Origin: Streptococcus varani | GTDB lineage: Bacteria; Bacillota; Bacilli; Lactobacillales; Streptococcaceae | Assembly (NCBI RefSeq): GCF_001375655.1 | Contig: NZ_CTEN01000001.1 | Span: forward strand, 496,001-560,000 | Length of the DNA: 64,000 bases | Direction: 5' to 3' | Part shown: piece after piece, positions 57,996 through 64,000 of the stretch | Layout of the letters: each line of letters starts with the position of its first letter | Numbering within the stretch: the stretch's first letter is position 1 | Translations under genes and position numbers: made by a program | The notes under the pieces: model-generated | Told to the model about the DNA's origin: nothing | Database searches by the model: none | Seen by the model: the letters and a program-made list of their open reading frames with translations, nothing else

Positions 57996-59615
57996 ATGGA
58001 AACAAAATATATTTTTGTCACGGGTGGAGTGGTATCTTCCATCGGAAAAGGAATTGTTGCGGCCAGTCTAGGGAGACTGTTAAAGAATAGAGGGTTAAAA
58101 GTAACTATTCAGAAATTTGACCCCTATATCAACATCGATCCAGGGACCATGAGCCCCTATCAACATGGGGAGGTTTATGTGACAGATGATGGAGCAGAAA
58201 CGGACCTAGACTTAGGTCATTATGAACGTTTCATTGATATTAGTCTTAACAAATATTCAAATGTTACGACAGGCAAAATTTATAGTGAGGTTTTGCAAAA
58301 AGAGCGTCGTGGAGACTATTTAGGAGCAACCGTACAGGTCATTCCCCACATAACAGATGCTCTTAAAGATAAAATAAAAAGAGCTGCACAAACGACAGAT
58401 GCGGACATTATCATTACAGAAGTCGGTGGAACTGTTGGTGATATTGAAAGTCTGCCTTTCCTCGAAGCTTTGCGTCAAATGAAGGCCGATGTAGGCGCTG
58501 ACAATGTCATGTATATCCATACGACTTTACTGCCTTATCTAAAAGCTGCAGGTGAGATGAAAACAAAACCGACACAACACTCTGTAAAAGAACTGCGTGG
58601 TCTAGGTATTCAGCCCAATATGCTGGTTATTCGCACAGAACAGCCGGTCCATCAAGGAATCAAAGAGAAATTGGCTAATTTCTGTGATGTAGATGCAAAA
58701 GCAGTTATTGAATCCCGCGATGTAGAGCATCTTTACCAGATTCCACTCAACCTTCAAGATCAAGAAATGGATCAAATTGTCTGTGATCACCTGAAGATTG
58801 ATGCACCTCAGGCGGACATGACTGACTGGTCTAATATGGTCAATCGGGTCATGAATTTGAAAAAGAAAGTCAGGATTGCACTGGTTGGCAAATATGTCGA
58901 ATTACCGGACGCTTATCTATCTGTCGTGGAAGCACTGAAACATTCTGGCTATGCAAGGGATACAGCACTCGATCTCAAATGGGTGAATGCCAATGACGTA
59001 AATGCTGAGAATGCAGACAGTTTACTGGGCGATGTAGCAGGTATTATCGTTCCAGGTGGCTTTGGACATAGAGGAACAGAAGGTAAGATTCAGGCCATTC
59101 GTTACGCCCGTGAAAAAGATATCCCTATGTTAGGTATTTGTCTTGGAATGCAGCTAACCTGTGTTGAGTTTGCTCGTCATGTCCTTGCTCTTGAGGGAGC
59201 TAATTCAGCGGAACTAGATCCAGAAACTAAGTATCCGATCATCGATCTCATGCGAGACCAAGTAGATGTTCAAGATTTGGGTGGAACGCTGCGTTTGGGT
59301 CTGTATCCATGCCAACTGAAAGTAGGAAGCAAAGCAGCAGCAGCCTATGGAGATCAAGAAGTAGTGGAAAGACGTCACCGCCATCGCTACGAGTTCAATA
59401 CCGCCTTTCGTCAGCAATTTGAAGATGCTGGTTTTGTCTTCTCTGGAGTGTCGCCAGATAATCGCCTGATGGAAGTGGTTGAGATAACAGATAAGAAATT
59501 TTTTGTCGCAGCTCAGTACCATCCTGAATTGCAGTCACGACCAAATCGACCAGAAGAACTCTATACTGCTTTTGTGACAGCGGCTATCGAAAACCAGCTT
59601 GCCAAATCCCTCTAA
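57996..59615 (+). CDS. pyrG: CTP synthase
   Basis: This 539-aa enzyme makes CTP from UTP, ATP and glutamine. The synthetase domain (residues 1-265) begins [23 protein letters not shown] and has [20 protein letters not shown]. The glutaminase domain (about 290-535) has the nucleophile Cys in [15 protein letters not shown] and the His/Glu in [10 protein letters not shown]. The start at 57996 has GAGGAGG about 7 nt upstream. It follows the attenuator leader described at 57852. Confidence 0.97.
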   Translation: METKYIFVTGGVVSSIGKGIVAASLGRLLKNRGLKVTIQKFDPYINIDPGTMSPYQHGEVYVTDDGAETDLDLGHYERFIDISLNKYSNVTTGKIYSEVLQKERRGDYLGATVQVIPHITDALKDKIKRAAQTTDADIIITEVGGTVGDIESLPFLEALRQMKADVGADNVMYIHTTLLPYLKAAGEMKTKPTQHSVKELRGLGIQPNMLVIRTEQPVHQGIKEKLANFCDVDAKAVIESRDVEHLYQIPLNLQDQEMDQIVCDHLKIDAPQADMTDWSNMVNRVMNLKKKVRIALVGKYVELPDAYLSVVEALKHSGYARDTALDLKWVNANDVNAENADSLLGDVAGIIVPGGFGHRGTEGKIQAIRYAREKDIPMLGICLGMQLTCVEFARHVLALEGANSAELDPETKYPIIDLMRDQVDVQDLGGTLRLGLYPCQLKVGSKAAAAYGDQEVVERRHRHRYEFNTAFRQQFEDAGFVFSGVSPDNRLMEVVEITDKKFFVAAQYHPELQSRPNRPEELYTAFVTAAIENQLAKSL

Positions 59616-59681
59616 TTCCAGCCATTTTACAAAAAAACAGATAGTCAGATGGAAGAAATAGAAAAAAACCGAAAAAAAGTG

Positions 59682-59711
59682 TTGACAAGGAATAGTTAGC
59701 CATGCTATACT
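59682..59711 (+). promoter_or_regulatory. tRNA promoter
   Basis: TTGACA and TATACT are separated by 18 bp, with a TGC extension directly before the -10; the tRNA begins 15 bp downstream. Confidence 0.88.
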
Positions 59712-59725
59712 ATTTCTTGTGTTAA

Positions 59726-59811
59726 GCGGAAATGGCGGAATTGGCAGACGCGCAGGACTAAGGATCCTGTGACCGCTTTAGGTCGTGGGGGTTCAAGTCC
59801 CCCTTTCCGCA
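59726..59811 (+). tRNA. tRNA-Leu (anticodon AAG)
   Basis: The 86-nt cloverleaf has acceptor stem GCGGAAA / TTTCCGC, anticodon stem CAGGA / TCCTG around CTAAGGA (anticodon AAG), a long class II variable arm GACC...GGTC and the T arm GGGGGTTCAAGTCCCCC. The discriminator base is A and CCA is not encoded. A37-type G follows the anticodon. Confidence 0.95.
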
Positions 59812-59817
59812 TCAGGT

Positions 59818-59844
59818 AGACAGGCTTTATGCCTGTCTTTTTTT
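59818..59844 (+). terminator. Terminator after tRNA-Leu
   Basis: AGACAGGC / GCCTGTCT with loop TTTAT is followed by TTTTTT. Confidence 0.9.
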
Positions 59845-59970
59845 GCTTTTTTTCTGAAAAGACATATGAAAACAAGTCTAAAGTTTATATTTCAACTAGC
59901 ATTTTATAGAGAAAAGTGATAAAATAGGGGTGTATGGGCTATGCCCAAAAAATTATTAGGAGGCGATCTA

Positions 59971-60852
59971 ATGCCATTAGTTTCAGCAGAAAAATTCGTC
60001 CAAGCAGCTCGTGAAAACGGCTATGCTGTTGGTGGATTTAATACAAACAACCTTGAGTGGACACAAGCTATCTTGCGTGCCGCTGAAGCAAAACAAGCTC
60101 CAGTACTTATCCAAACTTCTATGGGTGCAGCTAAGTACATGGGTGGTTATAAAACAGCTCGTAACTTGATTGCTAACCTTGTTGAATCAATGAACATCAC
60201 TGTTCCAGTTGCTATTCATCTTGACCATGGTCACTACGAAGACTCACTTGAGTGTATCGAAGTTGGTTACACTTCTATCATGTTTGACGGTTCACACCTT
60301 CCAGTAGAAGAAAACCTTGAAAAAGCGCGCGAAGTTGTAGAATTGGCTCACGCTAAAGGTATTTCAGTTGAGGCTGAAGTTGGTACTATCGGTGGTGAAG
60401 AAGACGGTATCGTTGGTAAAGGTGAATTGGCACCAATCGAAGATGCAGTTGCAATGGTTGCTACAGGAATCGACTTCTTGGCAGCAGGTATCGGTAACAT
60501 CCACGGTCCATACCCAGCAAACTGGGAAGGTCTTGATCTTGACCACTTGAAGAAATTGGCTGAAGCTGTTCCAGGTTTCCCAATCGTATTGCACGGTGGT
60601 TCAGGTATTCCTGACGATCAAATCCAAGAAGCGATCAAACTTGGTGTTGCTAAAGTTAACGTAAATACAGAAGGTCAAATCGCCTTCACAGAAGCTAGCC
60701 TTAAATTTGCAGCAGAATACGCAGCAAACAAAGCGGACTACGATGCGAAGAAACTCTTTGACCCACGTAAATTCTTGGCACCAGGTATCAAAGCTGTTCA
60801 AGAAGCTGTTGAAGAACGTATTGACGTATTCGGATCAGCTGGTAAAGCTTAA
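59971..60852 (+). CDS. fba: Class II fructose-1,6-bisphosphate aldolase
   Basis: This 293-aa zinc-dependent glycolytic aldolase splits fructose-1,6-bisphosphate. The zinc His motif is in VAIHLDHGHYED (about residues 81-92), SIMFDGSHLP and EAEVGTIGGEEDG follow, and LHGGSGIP with KVNVNTEGQ are the phosphate site. The start at 59971 has AGGAGG about 7 nt upstream; an ATG 10 codons earlier lacks one. Codon use is strongly biased, as for a highly expressed gene. TGATAAAAT just upstream of 59930 is the likely extended -10. Confidence 0.97.
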   Translation: MPLVSAEKFVQAARENGYAVGGFNTNNLEWTQAILRAAEAKQAPVLIQTSMGAAKYMGGYKTARNLIANLVESMNITVPVAIHLDHGHYEDSLECIEVGYTSIMFDGSHLPVEENLEKAREVVELAHAKGISVEAEVGTIGGEEDGIVGKGELAPIEDAVAMVATGIDFLAAGIGNIHGPYPANWEGLDLDHLKKLAEAVPGFPIVLHGGSGIPDDQIQEAIKLGVAKVNVNTEGQIAFTEASLKFAAEYAANKADYDAKKLFDPRKFLAPGIKAVQEAVEERIDVFGSAGKA

Positions 60853-60880
60853 TTCAAAGTAAGTTATACTATATAGATAG

Positions 60881-60905
60881 AACCTGACATTTGTCGGGTT
60901 TTTTC
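60881..60905 (+). terminator. Terminator after fba
   Basis: AACCTGAC / GTCGGGTT with loop ATTT is followed by TTTTTC. Confidence 0.9.
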
Positions 60906-60973
60906 TGTCTGATAACTCATCTCGTAAATTAAATACCTTATTGAAATAGAAAAAATGATTGCTAAGAGGGGAA

Positions 60974-61075
60974 CACTCTTTGAAAGTCCAAGCTATACTT
61001 TGTTAAAGCTCCTTGCCAATCATTTGGTGTATCTGCGTTACTTTGTCTCATCTATTTTGATTTTCTCTCAGTCTA
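60974..61075 (+). repeat. Intergenic ~100-bp repeat, copy E
   Basis: ACTCTTTGAAAGTCCAAG, TACTTTGTTAAAGCTCCTTGCC, GGTGTATCTGCG, and TTTGTCTCATCTATTTTGATTTT appear in the same order as in copies A-C. Confidence 0.7.
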
Positions 61076-61138
61076 TAATATCCCTCTGAAACCGCAGGAA
61101 AAATAGAAAATCTGCTCAGGATAAACTTTTTCATATAT

Positions 61139-61168
61139 CTTGTCAGGGAGAGTTTTTTCTGTTATAAT
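61139..61168 (+). promoter_or_regulatory. Promoter of the amino-acid permease gene
   Basis: TTGTCA and TATAAT are separated by 18 bp, about 35 bp upstream of the start codon. Confidence 0.75.
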
Positions 61169-61203
61169 GGGAAAGAAATTATGAGAAATGTTAGGTGAAA
61201 GTT

Positions 61204-62529
61204 GTGGAAGAAAAAAAAGCGTATGGTCTGGCAACTACCATTGCTATGATTGTTGGCGTGGTTATTGGATCTGGTATCTATTTTAAAGTAGATGATATTC
61301 TGAACTATGCTGGTGGTAATGTAGGTCTGGGGATGACCATTATCGCCTTAGGTTCCTTTGCCATTGTCTTTGGTAGTCTCAGTATTTCAGAATTAGCCAT
61401 TCGTCACTCAGAGGCGGGCGGAATCTTCTATTACTATGCCCATTACATCCATCCGGGGTTGGCTACTGCCTTGGGAATTTTTACGGCTTATGTCTATCTA
61501 CCAACAGTTGTTGCCGTAGTAACCTGGGTAGCAGCTATCTTTACCTTAGGTACCCAGTCTAGTTTGGAGGCCCAAGTTCTCTTAGCAGCACTTTATTTGT
61601 TCGTTTTAACAGTATTGAATATTTTTTCTAAATGGTTGGCTGGCTATTTTCAATCCTTGTCAACCCTCATCAAGGTAATTCCACTGATTGCCATTGCCTT
61701 GGTTGGACTCTTTTGGCAAGGAGACTTTCCACAAGCGCCAGCTATTACACCAGTAGCAGTTGGCTGGGGTTGGCTGTCGGGCTTGGTTCCGCTCTATTTT
61801 GCATACGACGGCTGGACTGTTGTGGCTAGTATTGCTCCCGAGATTAAAAATCCGAAGAAGAACCTTGCCAGAGCCTTTATATTTGGTCCAATGGCTATCT
61901 TGGCTTTATACCTCCTCTTTTTCTATGGTTTGAATCGTATTTTGGGACCAGATTATATCTTAATGGCTGGAAATGATGCAGTTGTTCATGCCACAGAACT
62001 GATATACGGCAAAACGATTAGTAAAATACTTCTTCTTGTCATCATTATTGCGGTTTTAGGTGTGTCAAATGGCATGTTGCTTGGAACCATGCGTTTGCCG
62101 CAGGCCTTCGCTCAGTTAGGTTGGATCAAAAATCCAAAGTTTGCTAAGTTAAACTTGAAGTATCAGTTATCCATCCCTGCCAGTCTATCTGTAGTAGCGG
62201 TAGCCTATATCTGGCTTGCTGTTCACTATTTGGTCAGCAAATTCAATCTCTTACCGGGTTCAGATATCAGCGAAATCGCTATTGTCTTTAATAACTTATC
62301 CTTTGTCTTTCTTTATATCATCGTATTGAGACTATATCGTAAAGGAATTATCAAGAATAAGTTGACTGGACTCATCGCGCCTCTTCTGGCTATCCTCTCT
62401 GCACTCATTCTCTTGCTTGGTGGACTTCTAACTAACTTTAAAACAGTGACATTCTTCTTACTCTTCTGTCTGCTTTTCTGCTTGGCTGCCTTTGCTTATT
62501 ACCAAAAAAATCAAAGAGAAAAGGGATAA
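61204..62529 (+). CDS. APC-family amino acid permease
   Basis: This 441-aa protein with about 12 membrane helices belongs to the APC superfamily (LAT/YkbA-like). TIAMIVGVVIGSGIYFKVDDIL is the helix 1 substrate loop and GLVPLYFAYDGWTVVASIAPEIKNPKKNL the conserved helix 6-7 stretch. The GTG at 61204 is preferred, as TTAGGTGAAAG lies just upstream; a GTG three codons earlier lies within that ribosome site. The substrate, probably a neutral or small amino acid, is not known. No terminator is evident before the rpmB promoter. Confidence 0.86.
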   Translation: MEEKKAYGLATTIAMIVGVVIGSGIYFKVDDILNYAGGNVGLGMTIIALGSFAIVFGSLSISELAIRHSEAGGIFYYYAHYIHPGLATALGIFTAYVYLPTVVAVVTWVAAIFTLGTQSSLEAQVLLAALYLFVLTVLNIFSKWLAGYFQSLSTLIKVIPLIAIALVGLFWQGDFPQAPAITPVAVGWGWLSGLVPLYFAYDGWTVVASIAPEIKNPKKNLARAFIFGPMAILALYLLFFYGLNRILGPDYILMAGNDAVVHATELIYGKTISKILLLVIIIAVLGVSNGMLLGTMRLPQAFAQLGWIKNPKFAKLNLKYQLSIPASLSVVAVAYIWLAVHYLVSKFNLLPGSDISEIAIVFNNLSFVFLYIIVLRLYRKGIIKNKLTGLIAPLLAILSALILLLGGLLTNFKTVTFFLLFCLLFCLAAFAYYQKNQREKG

Positions 62530-62573
62530 AAGCCTATATCTTTGGTATGAGTGAAAAATATCTGTCATTTCTA

Positions 62574-62602
62574 TTGCCAAACGCTCTTCTTTCTGGTAGA
62601 AT
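62574..62602 (+). promoter_or_regulatory. rpmB promoter
   Basis: TTGCCA and TAGAAT are separated by 17 bp, 57 bp upstream of rpmB. The leader contains the short palindrome GTGCTAGCAC. Confidence 0.75.
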
Positions 62603-62659
62603 GTTTAAGTATGTGGTGCTAGCACATCCTTAATTAAACTACGTAGGAGGAAAACACAA

Positions 62660-62848
62660 ATGGCTAAAGTATGTTACTTTACTGGTCGTAAGACTGTTTC
62701 AGGAAACAACCGTTCACACGCGATGAACCAAACAAAACGTACAGTTAAACCAAATCTTCAAAAAGTTACTGTTTTAATCGATGGTAAACCTAAAAAAGTT
62801 TGGGCTTCAGCTCGTGCTCTTAAATCAGGCAAAGTTGAACGCGTTTAA
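62660..62848 (+). CDS. rpmB: 50S ribosomal protein L28
   Basis: This 62-aa basic protein of the large ribosomal subunit has the family signature [19 protein letters not shown] at residues 10-28 and the C-terminal [25 protein letters not shown] precedes the ATG. It is monocistronic with its own promoter and terminator. Confidence 0.97.
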   Translation: MAKVCYFTGRKTVSGNNRSHAMNQTKRTVKPNLQKVTVLIDGKPKKVWASARALKSGKVERV

Positions 62849-62850
62849 GA

Positions 62851-62873
62851 AAAAGGCCTCTGGCTTTTTTTTT
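62851..62873 (+). terminator. Terminator after rpmB
   Basis: AAAAAGGCC / GGCTTTTTT with loop TCT (a G-U pair inside) and a long T run. Confidence 0.78.
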
Positions 62874-63017
62874 GTCTTTGCGGAGAAGTTATTCTCTAAA
62901 ATTTGGACTTATCTATGGAGTATTGTCTATCTACTGTTACTTCTGATAACCTTCTTTTTTACATGCCAGGCAAAATATGATAAAATAGTGTGATAAAACT
63001 ATGTGAGGTAACAAAAC

Positions 63018-63383
63018 ATGACTGTTAAAATCAATACAAAAGATGGCCAAATCGAATTGACCGATGAGGTTATTGCGACTGTTGTAGGCGGCGCGACAAC
63101 TGAAAATTTTGGTGTTGTTGGAATGGCTAGTAAAGCAGCAATCAAGGACAACTTCCAAGCTCTTTTGCGTAAAGAAAACTATTCAAAAGGAGTGGTTGTT
63201 AAGACAACAGAATCTGGCGCTATCGCAGTTGATGTTTATACTGTGATGAGTTACGGTGTTAAAATTTCAGAAGTATCTCGCAATATTCAAGAACGTGTGA
63301 AATTCAACCTAGAAAACCAACTGGGGATCACTGCAGATACTGTTAATGTCTATATTCAAAATATCAAAGTCGTAGGAGAATAA
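63018..63383 (+). CDS. Asp23/Gls24-family envelope stress protein
   Basis: This 121-aa protein of the Asp23 (DUF322) family has GQIELTDEVIATVVGGATTENFGVVGMASK at the N-terminus and the closing INVYIQNIKVVGE-type strand. In many Firmicutes a member is coded just before the FakA gene, as here, with two bases between stop and next start. It probably acts at the membrane with fatty acid use. GAGGTAAC precedes the ATG. Confidence 0.9.
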   Translation: MTVKINTKDGQIELTDEVIATVVGGATTENFGVVGMASKAAIKDNFQALLRKENYSKGVVVKTTESGAIAVDVYTVMSYGVKISEVSRNIQERVKFNLENQLGITADTVNVYIQNIKVVGE

Positions 63384-63385
63384 TT

Positions 63386-64000
63386 GTGTCTAAAATTACA
63401 ACTAGTTTACTTCAAGAAATGGTGCAAGCGGCATCAACTCGTTTGAATAAACAAGCCGAATATGTCAACTCTTTAAATGTCTTCCCTGTTCCAGATGGAG
63501 ACACAGGAACCAATATGGGGATGACGGTTACTAATGGTGCTAAAGAAGTGGCAGATAAAGCGGCCAATACTGTTGGTGAAGTGGGTCAAATCTTATCAAA
63601 AGGTTTGCTCATGGGCGCTCGTGGAAATTCAGGTGTTATTACCTCACAATTGTTCCGTGGTTTTGGTCAATCAATCAAAGGTAAAACTGAATTGGATGGT
63701 AAAGACCTGGCTCATGCCTTCCAATCAGGTGTTGAAGTGGCTTATAAAGCAGTTATGAAGCCAGTTGAAGGAACGATTTTGACTGTTTCTCGTGGTGCTG
63801 CAACTGCTGCTCTGAAAAAGGCAGAAGAAACTGACGACGCAATCGAAGTTATGCGCGCAACACTCAAGGGAGCTAAGCGTGCTCTTGCTAAGACACCCGA
63901 TATGCTACCTGTTTTGAAAGAAGTTGGAGTGGTCGATTCAGGTGGTCAAGGATTGGTTTATATCTATGAAGGATTTCTCTCAGCTCTAACTGGTGAGTAC
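63386..64000 (+). CDS. fakA: Fatty acid kinase catalytic subunit FakA, N-terminal part (cut by window edge)
   Basis: The first 205 residues form the DhaL/DAK2 kinase domain, with NVFPVPDGDTGTNMGMTV for Mg-ATP, LMGARGNSGVITSQLFRG and GTILTVSRGAA. With a FakB/DegV partner it phosphorylates fatty acids taken up from outside. It starts with GTG at 63386 after GTAGGAGAA, which lies within the end of the Asp23 gene. The frame is open to the window edge, so about two thirds of the usual 550 residues are missing. A one-chain relative lies at 30556. Confidence 0.92.
   Translation, partial: MSKITTSLLQEMVQAASTRLNKQAEYVNSLNVFPVPDGDTGTNMGMTVTNGAKEVADKAANTVGEVGQILSKGLLMGARGNSGVITSQLFRGFGQSIKGKTELDGKDLAHAFQSGVEVAYKAVMKPVEGTILTVSRGAATAALKKAEETDDAIEVMRATLKGAKRALAKTPDMLPVLKEVGVVDSGGQGLVYIYEGFLSALTGEY

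Larger units (their letters stand above)
60853..61203 (+). other. 351-bp gap: fba terminator, repeat copy E, next promoter
   Basis: No gene is seen. It holds the fba terminator, one copy of the intergenic repeat (about 60974-61075) and the promoter at 61139. Confidence 0.75.

Overview
The window is a low-GC Gram-positive chromosome segment from a Streptococcus. The core half carries the order hrcA-grpE-dnaK-dnaJ, a mevalonate-pathway operon, truA, tig, rpoE, pyrG, fba, rpmB, an Asp23 gene and a fatty-acid-kinase gene. Judged from memory of protein ends (for example the HrcA C-terminus) and of the Fur/PerR-like gene near dnaJ, the best guess is the S. suis group. No database search was possible.

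Positions 1-29,300 form an accessory carbohydrate island. Its centre is three copies of a two-gene module: a small DUF6379 / C-glycoside-deglycosidase beta-subunit-like protein plus a metal-type TIM-barrel partner. Two Gfo/Idh/MocA oxidoreductases stand next to the first module. In the known DgpA/DgpB/DgpC-type systems an oxidoreductase makes a 3-keto-glycoside, and the alpha/beta complex then eliminates the aglycone. Here the modules are interleaved with a complete Lac-family PTS (IIC, IIB, IIA), two Glc/Bgl-type EIIBC permeases, a GH1 6-phospho-beta-glycosidase, a surface lipoprotein esterase, a GH106-like glycosidase, two AraC-GH39 fusion regulators, HAD and histidine phosphatases, a ROK glucokinase and a DHA2 exporter. 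A reasonable reading is uptake and phosphorylation of plant-type glycosides, keto-activation, cleavage, aglycone export and entry of the sugar into glycolysis. The substrate is not known.

The island is decaying or mosaic. One TIM-barrel gene and one AraC-GH39 gene are frameshifted. The GH106-like gene and a lipoprotein gene have in-frame stops. An IS110-family element with a frameshifted transposase and a tandem duplication of its left 249 bp lies at 24.8-26.35 kb. The other 35 kb show no broken gene.

From 29.6 to 32.8 kb a minus-strand group holds a DUF1295 membrane enzyme, a DhaL-DegV fusion and a DUF2177 membrane protein. Then follow thrC, a MATE transporter, the mevalonate operon mvk-mvaD-mvaK2-fni, an ACT-domain protein with its DUF711 partner, and a phosphatase. 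The heat-shock operon starts behind two perfect CIRCE operators. dnaK and dnaJ are separated by 654 bp rich in hairpins. Both lack a Shine-Dalgarno sequence next to the start and share an identical 14-nt start context.

From 49 to 64 kb lie an amidase, an amino-acid ABC transporter without its ATPase, a Fur/PerR repressor, truA with a kinase and ECF S component, tig, rpoE, pyrG behind a GGG-start attenuator leader, tRNA-Leu(AAG), fba, an amino-acid permease, rpmB, asp23 and the start of fakA. A roughly 100-bp intergenic repeat occurs five times between 29 and 61 kb.
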